Below, in pieces: positions 33,677 to 42,702 of a stretch of 64,000 bases of DNA. Origin of the DNA: Bacteroidales bacterium (GTDB lineage: Bacteria; Bacteroidota; Bacteroidia; Bacteroidales; CAIWKO01); contig JALOBU010000006.1 of NCBI GenBank assembly GCA_023228145.1, positions 74,328-138,327 on the forward strand. The letters are read 5' to 3'. Below the pieces are notes generated by a model. The model was given only the letters and a program-made list of their open reading frames with translations, was not told where the DNA came from and did no database searches. Position 1 is the first letter of the stretch, and each line of letters opens with the position of its first letter. Position numbers and translations under genes: made by a program.

Positions 33677-34054
33677 TTATTTTAATTGGGTGGAGTTACT
33701 TTTTAAAGCAGCAATTTTTTTAGGTTTTGCTTTCAATACTGTTTTTGCATTCTTGTCTACTTCGGGAGTTAACACAATATCAACAACATCTGATTTTTCG
33801 ATACTTACTGATTTCATTTGATATCCTGTTGCTACAACATTAAGTGTAACCGTATTTGATGGAACTTTAATGGTGAATTTACCATTTATATCTGTCGCAA
33901 CGGACGCTTCTTTCGAATCCTTGACCGTTATCATTGCATTCATTATTGGTTTGCCGTTTGTCTTGGTTTTCACAGTCCCGCTTATTGTTGATTGGGCTGA
34001 TGATAAACTCATTCCTAAAATAGTTGCAATACAAAAAATGATTAAATGTTTCAT
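33677..34054 (-). CDS. secreted carboxypeptidase-regulatory-like (CarboxypepD_reg) domain protein
   Basis: A 125-residue exported protein: signal peptide MKHLIIFCIATILGMSLSSAQ, then one transthyretin-like beta-sandwich domain (STISGTVKTKTNGKPIMNAM, SVATDINGKFTIKVPSN, LNVVATGYQ) and a Lys-rich tail. This domain usually opens SusC/TonB-linked receptors in Bacteroidota, but here it stands alone. Expected in periplasm or outer membrane; role unknown. Its own terminator (33630-33653) shows it is a single-gene transcript. Confidence 0.8.
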   Translation of the reverse strand: MKHLIIFCIATILGMSLSSAQSTISGTVKTKTNGKPIMNAMITVKDSKEASVATDINGKFTIKVPSNTVTLNVVATGYQMKSVSIEKSDVVDIVLTPEVDKNAKTVLKAKPKKIAALKSNSTQLK

Positions 34055-34139
34055 GATTTTAATTTTTGGTTTGAAACGGATATGACAAAATATATGCCAA
34101 AAATTCTATCTCAGAAAAGTACTTAAGAATTCAAAAAAA

Positions 34140-36284
34140 CTATTTTCTGGCTTCAATCAATATTTCCAGCATCCTGATCGCTGCTTCCGGAATTTTTGTT
34201 CCCGGACCAAATATGGCGATAGCGCCGGCTTTATAAAGATAATCATAATCCTGAGGAGGAATAACCCCGCCCACAATAACCATGATGTCTTCACGCCCAA
34301 GTTTTTTCAGTTCTTCAATAACTTGTGGCACTAGAGTTTTGTGGCCTGCTGCCAGGCTGGAAACTCCCAAAATATGCACATCATTTTCCACGGCTTGTTT
34401 GGCGGCTTCTGCAGGAGTCTGAAATAATGGCCCGATGTCAACATCAAAGCCGATATCAGCATAACCTGTGGCTACAACTTTTGCACCCCGGTCGTGGCCG
34501 TCCTGTCCCATTTTGGCAATCATGATTCTCGGCCTGCGGCCTTCCAGAGCTGCAAACTGCTCGGCCAGTTCACAGGCTTTTTTATAACTATTATCATCCC
34601 TCGATTCGGATGAATAAACTCCTGAAATTGAACGTATCACGGCTTTGTACCTCCCGAATATTTTTTCGCATGCAAAAGATATCTCGCCTAAAGATGCACG
34701 TTTCCGTGCTGCATCTACGGCAAGTTCCAGAAGGTTTCCGCTTCCGGTTTCGCATGCTTTTGTTATTTTTTCTAATGCTTGCAATACTTCTTCATTATTT
34801 CTTTCAGCCTTGAGTTGTGCCAGCCTTTTGAGCTGCGATTCACGAACAGCCGTGTTGTCAACTTCCAGCGTTTCTATCGGCGCTTCTTTTTCAAGACGGT
34901 ATTTATTTATACCAACAATCGTGTCTTTTCCAGAATCGATACGTGCCTGCTTGCGCGCAGCTGCTTCTTCAATACGCATTTTGGGCAGCCCTGTTTCAAT
35001 AGCTTTTGCCATTCCGCCCAGTTCTTCCACTTCCTGAATATGAGCCCATGCCTTATGTGCCAGCTCGTGGGTCAGATATTCCACATAATACGAACCCGCC
35101 CAGGGGTCAACTACTTTGCAAATATTGGTTTCTTCCTGAAGGTAAATTTGTGTGTTACGGGCAATTCGAGCAGAAAAATCTGTTGGGAGCGCAATGGCTT
35201 CGTCAAGCGCGTTGGTGTGCAATGATTGGGTATGCCCGAGTGCTGCGGCTAAAGCTTCCACGCATGTACGGGCAACATTATTGAACGGATCCTGTTCGGT
35301 CAGACTCCAGCCCGATGTCTGGCTATGTGTGCGTAACGCCAGAGATTTCGGGTTTTTCGGGTCGAACGTCTTTACCAGCTTAGCCCATAACATACGCGCA
35401 GCCCTTAATTTGGCAATTTCCATGAAATGATTCATGCCAATACCCCAGAAAAACGACAAACGAGGAGCAAAGGAATCGATATCCATTCCGGCATTGACCC
35501 CGGCTCTCAGATATTCAAGTCCGTCGGCAAGTGTGTATGCCAGCTCGATATCAGCGGTTGCCCCGGCTTCCTGCATATGGTAACCGCTGATGCTGATCGA
35601 GTTGAACTTCGGCATGTTCTTCGAGGTAAACTCAAAAATATCGGCGATGATCTTCATGGATGGAAGAGGAGGGTAGATGTATGTATTTCGAACCATGAAC
35701 TCTTTCAGAATATCATTTTGTATAGTTCCGGTAAGTTTTTCCATCGTTACACCCTGTTCTTCGGCAGCAACTATGTAAAATGCAAGTATCGGCAATACCG
35801 CTCCGTTCATGGTCATGGAAACAGACATTTTATCCAGGGGAATATTGTCGAACAGGATCTTCATGTCAAGTATCGAATCTATTGCTACGCCTGCTTTCCC
35901 GACATCACCCACCACGCGATCATGATCGGAATCGTAACCACGGTGTGTAGCAAGGTCGAAAGCCACTGATAACCCTTTTTGTCCGGCAGCCAGGTTACGG
36001 CGGTAAAATGCATTGGATTCTTCGGCTGTGGAAAAACCCGCATACTGACGGATAGTCCATGGCTGCATAACAAACATCGTAGAATAAGGCCCCCTGAGAA
36101 AAGGAGGGAGGCCGGCAGCATAATTCAGGTGTTCCATTCCGCACTGATCATCGGCTGTATAAAAAGGTTTTAATGGGATCAGTTCGGGGGTGAGCATATT
36201 CTCGATCGCTTGTACGGCAACTTCTCCTTCTGATGTGGCTTTGGGCTCCGGTTTGTAATCTATGTTCTTAAAGTCTGGTCTCAT
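34140..36284 (-). CDS. mutB: methylmalonyl-CoA mutase, large (catalytic, B12-binding) subunit
   Basis: Adenosylcobalamin enzyme interconverting succinyl-CoA and (R)-methylmalonyl-CoA, the key step of the propionate route. 714 residues. Seen: RGPYSTMFVMQPWTIRQYAG, the substrate barrel start; FSSTAEESNAFYRRN-like block (GFSTAEESNAFYRRNL); GYHMQEAGATADIELAYTLA; SQTSGWSLTEQDPFNN; and the C-terminal cobalamin motif DxHxxG in GQDGHDRGAKVVATG near residue 595, followed by the second ligand-region VGGVIPPQDY. It is encoded 107 bases downstream of the small subunit. The pair suggests propionate fermentation or propionyl-CoA use. Confidence 0.96.
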   Translation of the reverse strand: MRPDFKNIDYKPEPKATSEGEVAVQAIENMLTPELIPLKPFYTADDQCGMEHLNYAAGLPPFLRGPYSTMFVMQPWTIRQYAGFSTAEESNAFYRRNLAAGQKGLSVAFDLATHRGYDSDHDRVVGDVGKAGVAIDSILDMKILFDNIPLDKMSVSMTMNGAVLPILAFYIVAAEEQGVTMEKLTGTIQNDILKEFMVRNTYIYPPLPSMKIIADIFEFTSKNMPKFNSISISGYHMQEAGATADIELAYTLADGLEYLRAGVNAGMDIDSFAPRLSFFWGIGMNHFMEIAKLRAARMLWAKLVKTFDPKNPKSLALRTHSQTSGWSLTEQDPFNNVARTCVEALAAALGHTQSLHTNALDEAIALPTDFSARIARNTQIYLQEETNICKVVDPWAGSYYVEYLTHELAHKAWAHIQEVEELGGMAKAIETGLPKMRIEEAAARKQARIDSGKDTIVGINKYRLEKEAPIETLEVDNTAVRESQLKRLAQLKAERNNEEVLQALEKITKACETGSGNLLELAVDAARKRASLGEISFACEKIFGRYKAVIRSISGVYSSESRDDNSYKKACELAEQFAALEGRRPRIMIAKMGQDGHDRGAKVVATGYADIGFDVDIGPLFQTPAEAAKQAVENDVHILGVSSLAAGHKTLVPQVIEELKKLGREDIMVIVGGVIPPQDYDYLYKAGAIAIFGPGTKIPEAAIRMLEILIEARK

Positions 36285-36391
36285 ACTATTGAGTTTTATT
36301 TAGTTCAGCTTTTTGAGTTTTTATTTTTTTAATCTTGACAAGTGGCAATTGGCTCTTGGCTCCTGACTAATCCCTATTGTCAATAAAAATT

Positions 36392-38263
36392 TCAATTTAT
36401 ACCAAGTAACTTATTGTATCTGGCAAGTGTTTCGACTGCGTTAACACGCATGTGAATAAAATCGTCAACACCGTCGTTTTTTAGTTGATCTACCAGTTCT
36501 TTCGGGAATCCGGCTACGATCACCGTTATCTTCGGGTCTTTTTCTTTTACAGCCTTTGCCAGTTCGCCTGCCTGTTGTGCATACTCTTCATCGGAGCTGC
36601 AAATAACCACCAAGTTAGCGCCAGATAATAGTATCTCATCCATGGTACTGCTGGTATCTTTCACCACAAATTCATCGGTAATTTCATAACCCGAGCACCC
36701 GAAGAAATTAGTGGTAAACGTAGCCCTGGCTTTACGCATGGCAAGATTGCCGTAAGTTGCCAAAAATACTTTCGGGCGTGTGTTGCCGTTTTTTACAAAC
36801 TTTTCGGTAGCGAACCGGAGTTCTTCAAAAAGTTCCGCGCCGCGGTACAACTTCAGATAGGCTTCGTCATTGCAGTTCTTCGGGCATTGGTATTCGTCCA
36901 GTATGGTTTCTTTGAGGTTGGGGAAAATATTGGTTCCAAGTATCGGGGTTTTACGCATGGCGATATCCATGTTACGCTGGGCAGCAACCTTTTCTATATC
37001 TTTTTTAACACTGCCGTTTTCCATTACGGTAATCATTCCGCCGGATTCTTCTATTTCCCTGAATTTATTCCATGAAATCTGCGCGATTTCATCTGTAAGC
37101 GATTCGATATAGTATGAACCGGCAGCCGGGTCGATAACTTTATCCAGATAGGCTTCTTCTTTTAATATAATCTGAATGTTGCGGGCGATACGGGCGCTGA
37201 ATTCATCGGTTTCTTTGTATGTGTTGTTAAAAGGAAGTACGGTAATGGCATTGGCTCCGCCGATTGCGGCCGACATGCATTCGGTGGTGAGGCGCAGCAG
37301 GTTCACATAAGGATCGTAAACCGATTTGTTCCATGTACCGGTGGTAGCGTGTATGGCTACTTTCAACGATTCGGGGTTATGCGGTTTGTATTGTTCGGCT
37401 ATGCGTGTCCATAACATCCGTGCGGCGCGCAGTTTGGCGATTTCCATAAAATAGTTCGAGCCGATACCGAATGTAAGCTGAATATCTCCGCAAACGTCAT
37501 CCATGTCCAGCCCGCGGTCCGACATCTGGGCCATATATTCGTTGGCAGAAGCCAGCACGTATGCCAGTTCCTGAACAGCGGTAGCGCCGGCATTAAAAAA
37601 ATGGATGCCGTTTATATTTAAAACTTTGAATAGCGGAAGATGCGTTTTCATATACTTGATGAGTGCCGCGGCTTCGTTGAAATTATCTTCCCTGCTGTTG
37701 TAATATTCGCCGTGCAGCAAATAATATGAAACAGAATCAAAGTTAAACGACCCTCTTAATTTATGGGCATCGAAACCTGATTTTTTTACATGTTCGATAA
37801 GCAGATCGGCTAAAATGGAATACGAATGCGAAGAAAAGAAATGAACCGCTATTTCTTCCATATTAATTCCTTTTAACAACTGTGCCATTTCTTCTTCAAA
37901 GGCGAGTTCTTTTACCTTGAAACTCACGGCCGTAGCGCCTTTTGCAATTGCATTCAACGCTTCCGCATTTGCTTTGGCGACATCATTCACGATGATTTCT
38001 TCGCGGATACGCCATGTGTTTGTGGTGCCTTTATATCCGCGTATAAAAGGATAGGTCCCGGGCAGCGCGTTTTGATAATCAAACTGCCGTATGTTTTCGG
38101 CACGATAATACGGTTTTATTTTTATTCCTTCGTAAGTATTCCAGATGAGTTTTTTTTCGTAATCGGCGCCTTTCAGGTCTTGTTTTATTTTCTCCTCCCA
38201 CATTTCGGTGCTGATCGGTGGAAACTCTTCAAAGAGCCTTTCATTGCGTTTATCATTATTCAT
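36392..38263 (-). CDS. mutA: methylmalonyl-CoA mutase, small subunit
   Basis: Structural partner of MutB, 623 residues. Seen: PYYRAENIRQFDYQNALPGT, IRGYKGTTNTWRIREE (compare RGPYSTM in MutB), GINMEEIAVHFFSS, FNAGATAVQELAYVLAS, and a B12-domain remnant (PKVFLATYGNLAMRKARATF) in which the DxHxxG cobalamin ligand motif is absent. That loss defines the non-catalytic MutA chain. Upstream lies a CAAAATTA (minus-strand TAATTTTG) -7 motif at 38299-38306. Confidence 0.93.
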   Translation of the reverse strand: MNNDKRNERLFEEFPPISTEMWEEKIKQDLKGADYEKKLIWNTYEGIKIKPYYRAENIRQFDYQNALPGTYPFIRGYKGTTNTWRIREEIIVNDVAKANAEALNAIAKGATAVSFKVKELAFEEEMAQLLKGINMEEIAVHFFSSHSYSILADLLIEHVKKSGFDAHKLRGSFNFDSVSYYLLHGEYYNSREDNFNEAAALIKYMKTHLPLFKVLNINGIHFFNAGATAVQELAYVLASANEYMAQMSDRGLDMDDVCGDIQLTFGIGSNYFMEIAKLRAARMLWTRIAEQYKPHNPESLKVAIHATTGTWNKSVYDPYVNLLRLTTECMSAAIGGANAITVLPFNNTYKETDEFSARIARNIQIILKEEAYLDKVIDPAAGSYYIESLTDEIAQISWNKFREIEESGGMITVMENGSVKKDIEKVAAQRNMDIAMRKTPILGTNIFPNLKETILDEYQCPKNCNDEAYLKLYRGAELFEELRFATEKFVKNGNTRPKVFLATYGNLAMRKARATFTTNFFGCSGYEITDEFVVKDTSSTMDEILLSGANLVVICSSDEEYAQQAGELAKAVKEKDPKITVIVAGFPKELVDQLKNDGVDDFIHMRVNAVETLARYNKLLGIN

Positions 38264-38298
38264 ACCTTGTACATTTAACTAATTTTTAATTTTGAATA

Positions 38299-38306
38299 CA
38301 AAATTA
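38299..38306 (-). promoter_or_regulatory. -7 element for mutAB
   Basis: Reads TAATTTTG on the minus strand, matching TAnnTTTG, 36 bases before the MutA ATG. A clear -33 TTTG is not found at the right spacing. Confidence 0.4.
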
Positions 38307-38377
38307 GTAATTATTAATTGCAGGAGGAGTAATAGTTTAATTTTTTATTATACAAAATTTGAAAAAGATATTTTATG

Positions 38378-38385
38378 TAAATTTG
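38378..38385 (+). promoter_or_regulatory. -7 element for the Kelch protein gene
   Basis: TAAATTTG matches TAnnTTTG, 16 bases before the ATG. TTTG at 38358-38361 could be a -33 element, but the 16-base spacing is shorter than usual. Confidence 0.4.
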
Positions 38386-38401
38386 TTTAAAACAATTAAC
38401 A

Positions 38402-39643
38402 ATGGAAATAAAATCAATTTTTATATCATTATTTTTGAATTTATTATGCCTTGCGGTTTTTGCTCAGGGCAGTTGGACTCAGAAAGCAGATTATCCTTTG
38501 TTTGCGCGTTACCATTCTTCAGGATTTGCAATTGGAGATAAAGGATATTACGTATTTGGGGGCTCTTACATTATTGATAATAATACCGCCGACCTTGTTG
38601 AGTACTACCCTGCTTCAAATACCTGGACTGTAAAGTCAACATTTCCCGGTGGTGAACGCATTTACGCTCATGTTTTTGTAATTAATGATATTGCTTTTAT
38701 CGTAAGCGGTGCCTATTATACTCCAGGGGTTGGATATGCATGTTATCAGGATGTCTGGAAATATACTCCTACAAACAATTCCTGGTCTCAACTCAATAAT
38801 TTCCCCGGGACTCCTCGACATGGCGGTTTTGCATTTGCACACAATGGTAAAGGCTATTTAGGGCTAGGTTATGGTAATTTGGACGATCCTTTTATCGATG
38901 TATGGGAATATAATCCGGCTACTGATTCGTGGACACAGAAATCGAATTTTCCGGGTACTCCTTTTAAAAGTGGTTTTCAGTTCAGCATTGATAAATGTGC
39001 ATTTATTGGCATGGGATATTCCACGGGTTTAACCCAACTCGATGATGTTTGGCAATATGACGCAGATCAGGATATTTGGACTCAGAAAAATGATTTTACT
39101 TCTTATGCCATGAGTTGGGTTAGTAACTTTACGATGAACGGAAAAGGATATGTGGTTTGTGGAAAAAAGCTAGACCTTGGTTTAGAAACAAATGAATTTT
39201 GGGAATATAATCCACAAACTGATTCCTGGATAGGTATGCCTGCTTTTTCAGGTGCAGCAAGGCTGGCTGCATCCGGCTTTGCAATCAATGGGAAAGGATA
39301 TACTGGTCTTGGGGCTTATGGTTCCTCAACATACATGGCAGATTTTTGGGAATTCACACCAAGTGGTTATGGTGTTGACCAAACGAACGTAAAGCAGAAA
39401 GCCGAAGTCAATATCTACCCCAACCCTTCAAATGCAGAAGTGAATGTTGAGATTAATAACCCTGAACATAAAGACCTGACATTGAGTGTTTTCGATGCGG
39501 ATGGAAAATGTGTAAAACAGTTCAAGGCAGGCAATAATTCTCAGCTAATTACAGCCGAGCATTCAGTTTTTTCTGCAGGAACTTATTTTATAGCTGTTAG
39601 TTTTGGCGAAAACACAATAGTGAAAAAACTGGTTATCGAATAA
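38402..39643 (+). CDS. T9SS-secreted Kelch-repeat protein
   Basis: A 413-residue exported protein: signal peptide (IFISLFLNLLCLAVFAQ), about six Kelch blades with the pattern GxGYxxxG...D-WEYxPxTxxWTQ (for example KGYLGLGYGNLDDPFIDVWE, YNPATDSWTQKSNFPGTP) and a type A T9SS sorting domain (VNIYPNPSNAEVNVEINN to KKLVIE). It should form a six-bladed propeller on the cell surface or be released. A TAAATTTG -7 motif lies at 38378-38385. It is divergent from mutA. Ligand or partner unknown. Confidence 0.86.
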   Translation: MEIKSIFISLFLNLLCLAVFAQGSWTQKADYPLFARYHSSGFAIGDKGYYVFGGSYIIDNNTADLVEYYPASNTWTVKSTFPGGERIYAHVFVINDIAFIVSGAYYTPGVGYACYQDVWKYTPTNNSWSQLNNFPGTPRHGGFAFAHNGKGYLGLGYGNLDDPFIDVWEYNPATDSWTQKSNFPGTPFKSGFQFSIDKCAFIGMGYSTGLTQLDDVWQYDADQDIWTQKNDFTSYAMSWVSNFTMNGKGYVVCGKKLDLGLETNEFWEYNPQTDSWIGMPAFSGAARLAASGFAINGKGYTGLGAYGSSTYMADFWEFTPSGYGVDQTNVKQKAEVNIYPNPSNAEVNVEINNPEHKDLTLSVFDADGKCVKQFKAGNNSQLITAEHSVFSAGTYFIAVSFGENTIVKKLVIE

Positions 39644-39708
39644 TTTCAATAGTTCAATTTATCAGCAGCATTTTATTTTCACGTATATTTGTTCTCTAAA
39701 GCATATCA

Positions 39709-40689
39709 ATGAGAACGCTTTATCCATTAAAATTCAAGCCGATTTTTAAAGAAAAGATCTGGGGCGGAAAAAAGATTGCAACAGTTTTAAACCAGGATTT
39801 TGCTACGCTCACGAATTGCGGTGAACTATGGGCAATTTCGGGTGTTGAAGGTTCTGAAAGCATTGTTGCAAATGGTTTTTTGAAAGGGAATACTTTGCCC
39901 GAGTTGCTGGAAGTATATATGGGCGATTTAGTAGGGGAAAGGGTTTACGAAAAATTCGGGAATGAATTTCCACTGTTGTTTAAATTTATTAATTCAGAAG
40001 ATTTTCTTTCTGTTCAGGTGCACCCCAATGATGAACTGGCACTGAGCAGGCATCAGTCTTTAGGCAAAACCGAAATGTGGTACATTATTGATGCCGATGA
40101 TGAGGCCTCATTGATTTGCGGTTTTAAAAATACCATTGATAAGAATAAGTTTCTCAAAAATCTTTCCGAAAATAAGTTGAAAGATATTTTAAATTTTGAA
40201 CCGGTTGTAAAAGGTGATGTTTTCTATATGCCATCAGGAATGGTGCATGCCATAGGGCCGGGTATTCTACTGGCAGAAATACAGCAGTCGTCGGATATTA
40301 CTTATAGAATTTACGACTGGGACCGCTTCGACCATGCCGGATTAAAACGTGAACTTCATACGGAACTGGCGCTGGATGCTATAGATTTTAAATCGGATAA
40401 GCAATGCAAAACTCATCCGGTGATTGCAAAAAACAGGCCTGTGCTGTTGCAACAATCAGAATATTTTACTGTCAATTTGATAGACACCGATAAGCAGCTT
40501 ATATTAAACTATTCTGACAAAGATACTTTAGTAGTTTTGATGTGCATAGGTGGCTCATGTAAAATACAATATAATGAGGGCCAGGAAAAATTAAACCCTG
40601 GAGAAACACTACTAATTCCTGCGGAGATGATTGAAATAGAACTAAATCCTGATAAGTTTTGTAAAATTCTGGAAACTTATATTGAATAG
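39709..40689 (+). CDS. manA: class I mannose-6-phosphate isomerase
   Basis: Zinc enzyme interconverting mannose-6-P and fructose-6-P, feeding GDP-sugar synthesis or mannose use. 326 residues, the short bacterial form. Seen: KFKPIFKEKIWGGKKIAT, LSVQVHPND with the zinc-binding Gln and His, KTEMWYIIDAD with the Glu ligand, and MVHAIGPGILLAEIQQSSDI with the last His. The next gene (pirin) starts 8 bases later on the same strand. Confidence 0.94.
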   Translation: MRTLYPLKFKPIFKEKIWGGKKIATVLNQDFATLTNCGELWAISGVEGSESIVANGFLKGNTLPELLEVYMGDLVGERVYEKFGNEFPLLFKFINSEDFLSVQVHPNDELALSRHQSLGKTEMWYIIDADDEASLICGFKNTIDKNKFLKNLSENKLKDILNFEPVVKGDVFYMPSGMVHAIGPGILLAEIQQSSDITYRIYDWDRFDHAGLKRELHTELALDAIDFKSDKQCKTHPVIAKNRPVLLQQSEYFTVNLIDTDKQLILNYSDKDTLVVLMCIGGSCKIQYNEGQEKLNPGETLLIPAEMIEIELNPDKFCKILETYIE

Positions 40690-40697
40690 TTTTTATT

Positions 40698-41564
40698 ATG
40701 ATAAGAAAAATCAAGTTTATTAAAAAGAGCATGCCGGTAATGGAAGGTGCAGGAGTGAGGCTGAACAGGGTTTTTGGGCACAATGATATTCCCGATTTTG
40801 ACCCTTTTCTCTTACTGGATGATTTTCGCTCGGATAATCCGGAAGATTATCGTAGAGGCTTTCCTTGGCATCCTCATCGTGGAATAGAAACCATTACTTA
40901 TATTCTGAGGGGGAAAGTTGAGCATGGAGATAGCCTGGGAAACAAAGGAGTTATTGGTGATGGCGAAGTTCAGTGGATGACGGCCGGCAGCGGAATTATT
41001 CACCAGGAGATGCCACAAGTGCTGGAAGATGGCATTTTATATGGGTTTCAACTTTGGGCAAATCTTCCTGCTTCACATAAAATGATGCCACCAAGATATC
41101 GTGAGATCAATAGTGCTGAGATTCCGGAAATAAAAAATGAGAACGGAGTTAAGATAAAAATTATTGGAGGCGAATATCAGGGAATAAAAGGTGCTGTTAC
41201 AGACATTATTACCGAGCCGGTATTTCTTGACATCTCAATACCTGAACACAAACAATACCTTGTTACCACAGAAAAAAATCACAATGTCTTCTGTTATGTG
41301 ATTGATGGAGAAGGATATTTTTCTAATAATGGAAACGATGGGCAAGAAAACCAAAACTCATTAGCATCAAACAGAAACCTCGTATTATTTGAAGAAGGAG
41401 ATACTGTTGAAATATTCACAAATAAATCAGCGTTAAGATTTTTGATGATTAGTGGAAACCCTATTAAAGAGCCCATTGCCTGGGGAGGCCCTATTGTTAT
41501 GAATACTAAGGAAGAACTTAATTTAGCGTTTGATGAATTTGAAAAAGGAACTTTTATAAAGTAA
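40698..41564 (+). CDS. pirin family bicupin
   Basis: A 288-residue bicupin of the pirin family. Seen: DPFLLLDDF, FPWHPHRGIETITYILRG with the metal-binding His pair, VEHGDSLGNKG, and MTAGSGIIHQEMP with the remaining His and Glu ligands; C-terminal cupin half follows (VFLDISIPEH). Some family members have quercetinase activity; others are regulators, so function is open. It follows manA by 8 bases and is convergent with iorB, the two stop codons being about 8 bases apart. Confidence 0.92.
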   Translation: MIRKIKFIKKSMPVMEGAGVRLNRVFGHNDIPDFDPFLLLDDFRSDNPEDYRRGFPWHPHRGIETITYILRGKVEHGDSLGNKGVIGDGEVQWMTAGSGIIHQEMPQVLEDGILYGFQLWANLPASHKMMPPRYREINSAEIPEIKNENGVKIKIIGGEYQGIKGAVTDIITEPVFLDISIPEHKQYLVTTEKNHNVFCYVIDGEGYFSNNGNDGQENQNSLASNRNLVLFEEGDTVEIFTNKSALRFLMISGNPIKEPIAWGGPIVMNTKEELNLAFDEFEKGTFIK

Positions 41565-41572
41565 ATTAATAC

Positions 41573-42157
41573 TTACTGCATATTTGCCATAGCAAATTCT
41601 CTACCTATTTTTAATGCATTCAGGTTTGTCTGAATCACTTCATCGCCTTTTTTGCGGAAAATAGCAGCAACGGCTTTTTCAAACTTATCAAATTCAATAC
41701 CCAGGAAGGGTGATGAAGCTCCAAGAATAATCATATTGGCTGATTTTGCCGCATTGATTTCTTTTGCCATTTTATCGGCTTCAATTAAAATATGGCGGGG
41801 GAATGCGATGATTTCATCGTGAATTTTCTGTAATTCAGGATAATTGGGAATATTGATGAAGGGTTCGCTGTTGGTGATAAGCCATCCATCGGGTGAAAGC
41901 ATGGGTACATAGCGAAGCGACTCCATGGGCTCCACAGAAATAATAAGGTCTGCTTTACCTCCGGGTATCAGGTCTGAGTATATTTCCCTGTCGGAAATAC
42001 GTAAATTTGATGATACGTCACCGCCACGCTGACTCATGCCGTGCACTTCGGCCTGCTTGATGAATAATCCCATATCAATGGCTGCATATCCGATAACGGC
42101 AGCAATGGATAATATTCCCTGCCCGCCGACTCCTGCTAAAATAATATCTTTCTTCAT
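41573..42157 (-). CDS. iorB: indolepyruvate:ferredoxin oxidoreductase, beta subunit
   Basis: Gamma/beta-type subunit of the 2-oxoacid:ferredoxin oxidoreductase that oxidises aryl pyruvates to aryl-acyl-CoA in amino-acid fermentation. 194 residues. Seen: IILAGVGGQGILSIAAVIG at the N-terminus, VHGMSQRGGDVSSNLRIS, and LIISVEPMESLRYVPML, all characteristic. It should be cotranscribed with iorA, but a GxxExxY gene with flanking inverted repeats now lies between the two (546 bases). Confidence 0.92.
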   Translation of the reverse strand: MKKDIILAGVGGQGILSIAAVIGYAAIDMGLFIKQAEVHGMSQRGGDVSSNLRISDREIYSDLIPGGKADLIISVEPMESLRYVPMLSPDGWLITNSEPFINIPNYPELQKIHDEIIAFPRHILIEADKMAKEINAAKSANMIILGASSPFLGIEFDKFEKAVAAIFRKKGDEVIQTNLNALKIGREFAMANMQ

Positions 42158-42181
42158 TTGTATGTTTGTTTTTATTTATTT

Positions 42182-42688
42182 ACCACTGAGGCACTTAGTG
42201 CACTAAGTTACACTAAGCGTTTATTAATTTATTTCAATTTAATTCAAGTTTTGCAAATTCATCTGTAACTAATGGAACGAGTTGATTCGAAATGTTTTCA
42301 CAATTAAAATTGATTAATAAACCTTTCGGTTTTCCCGTTAACTTTAAATAAGACAGTAACTGAGCTTTATATAAAGGTATCATAACTTCAACGGCTTTTA
42401 ACTCTACTATCACCAGGTCATTTACCAGCAAATCAAGTTTAAGAATACCGCCAAGGTTCTTTTCTTTATATAAGACCGGGGCCCAAATCTGGGATTGTAC
42501 ATCTAATCCGGCACTTTCCAATTCATCTATCATGCATTTCTGATATACTGATTCAAGTAATCCCGGACCAATAAATTTATGCACTTCGATAGCACAACCA
42601 ACTATTTTATATGCCAGATCGTTTATATATTTTTGAGTAATCATCATCTTTTCTTAGTGCTTCTGAGTGCACTTAGTGTCTATGTGGT
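42182..42688 (-). mobile_element. candidate cassette: GxxExxY gene bounded by imperfect 36-bp inverted repeats
   Basis: Arms at 42182-42217 and 42653-42688 are inverted relative to each other and match at about 27 of 36 positions, both starting with ACCAC at the outer edge and ending with CACTAAG at the inner edge. The only gene between them is the GxxExxY gene. The unit splits iorA from iorB. Mobility is inferred from this layout; no transposase or target duplication was identified. Confidence 0.45.
42234..42647 (-). CDS. GxxExxY protein (PD-(D/E)xK-like fold)
   Basis: A 137-residue protein of the GxxExxY family. Seen: IGPGLLESVYQ with the namesake motif at Gly29, Glu32 and Tyr35; KLDLLVNDLVIVELKAVE with Asp72, Glu82 and Lys84, matching a PD-(D/E)xK nuclease core; and LLSYLKLTGKPKGLLINF. 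Nuclease activity has not been shown for the family as far as I know. It is bounded by imperfect 36-base inverted repeats (42182-42217 and 42653-42688) and interrupts the iorA-iorB pair, in the same direction. The family often occurs in many copies per Bacteroidota genome, so an inserted cassette is plausible. Confidence 0.88.
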   Translation of the reverse strand: MMITQKYINDLAYKIVGCAIEVHKFIGPGLLESVYQKCMIDELESAGLDVQSQIWAPVLYKEKNLGGILKLDLLVNDLVIVELKAVEVMIPLYKAQLLSYLKLTGKPKGLLINFNCENISNQLVPLVTDEFAKLELN

Positions 42689-42702
42689 TATCTTCAAATT
42701 CA

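Noticed and set aside
34610..35969. Several plus-strand ORFs of 60-180 residues inside mutB
   Set aside because: The minus-strand frame is a complete, motif-verified MutB; the opposite ORFs are low-information shadows.
36342..36379. TTGACAA ... TTGTCAA inverted pair between mutA and mutB as an operator
   Set aside because: Arms are only 7 bases and the intervening text looks like a degenerate intergenic repeat; no support for a regulator site.
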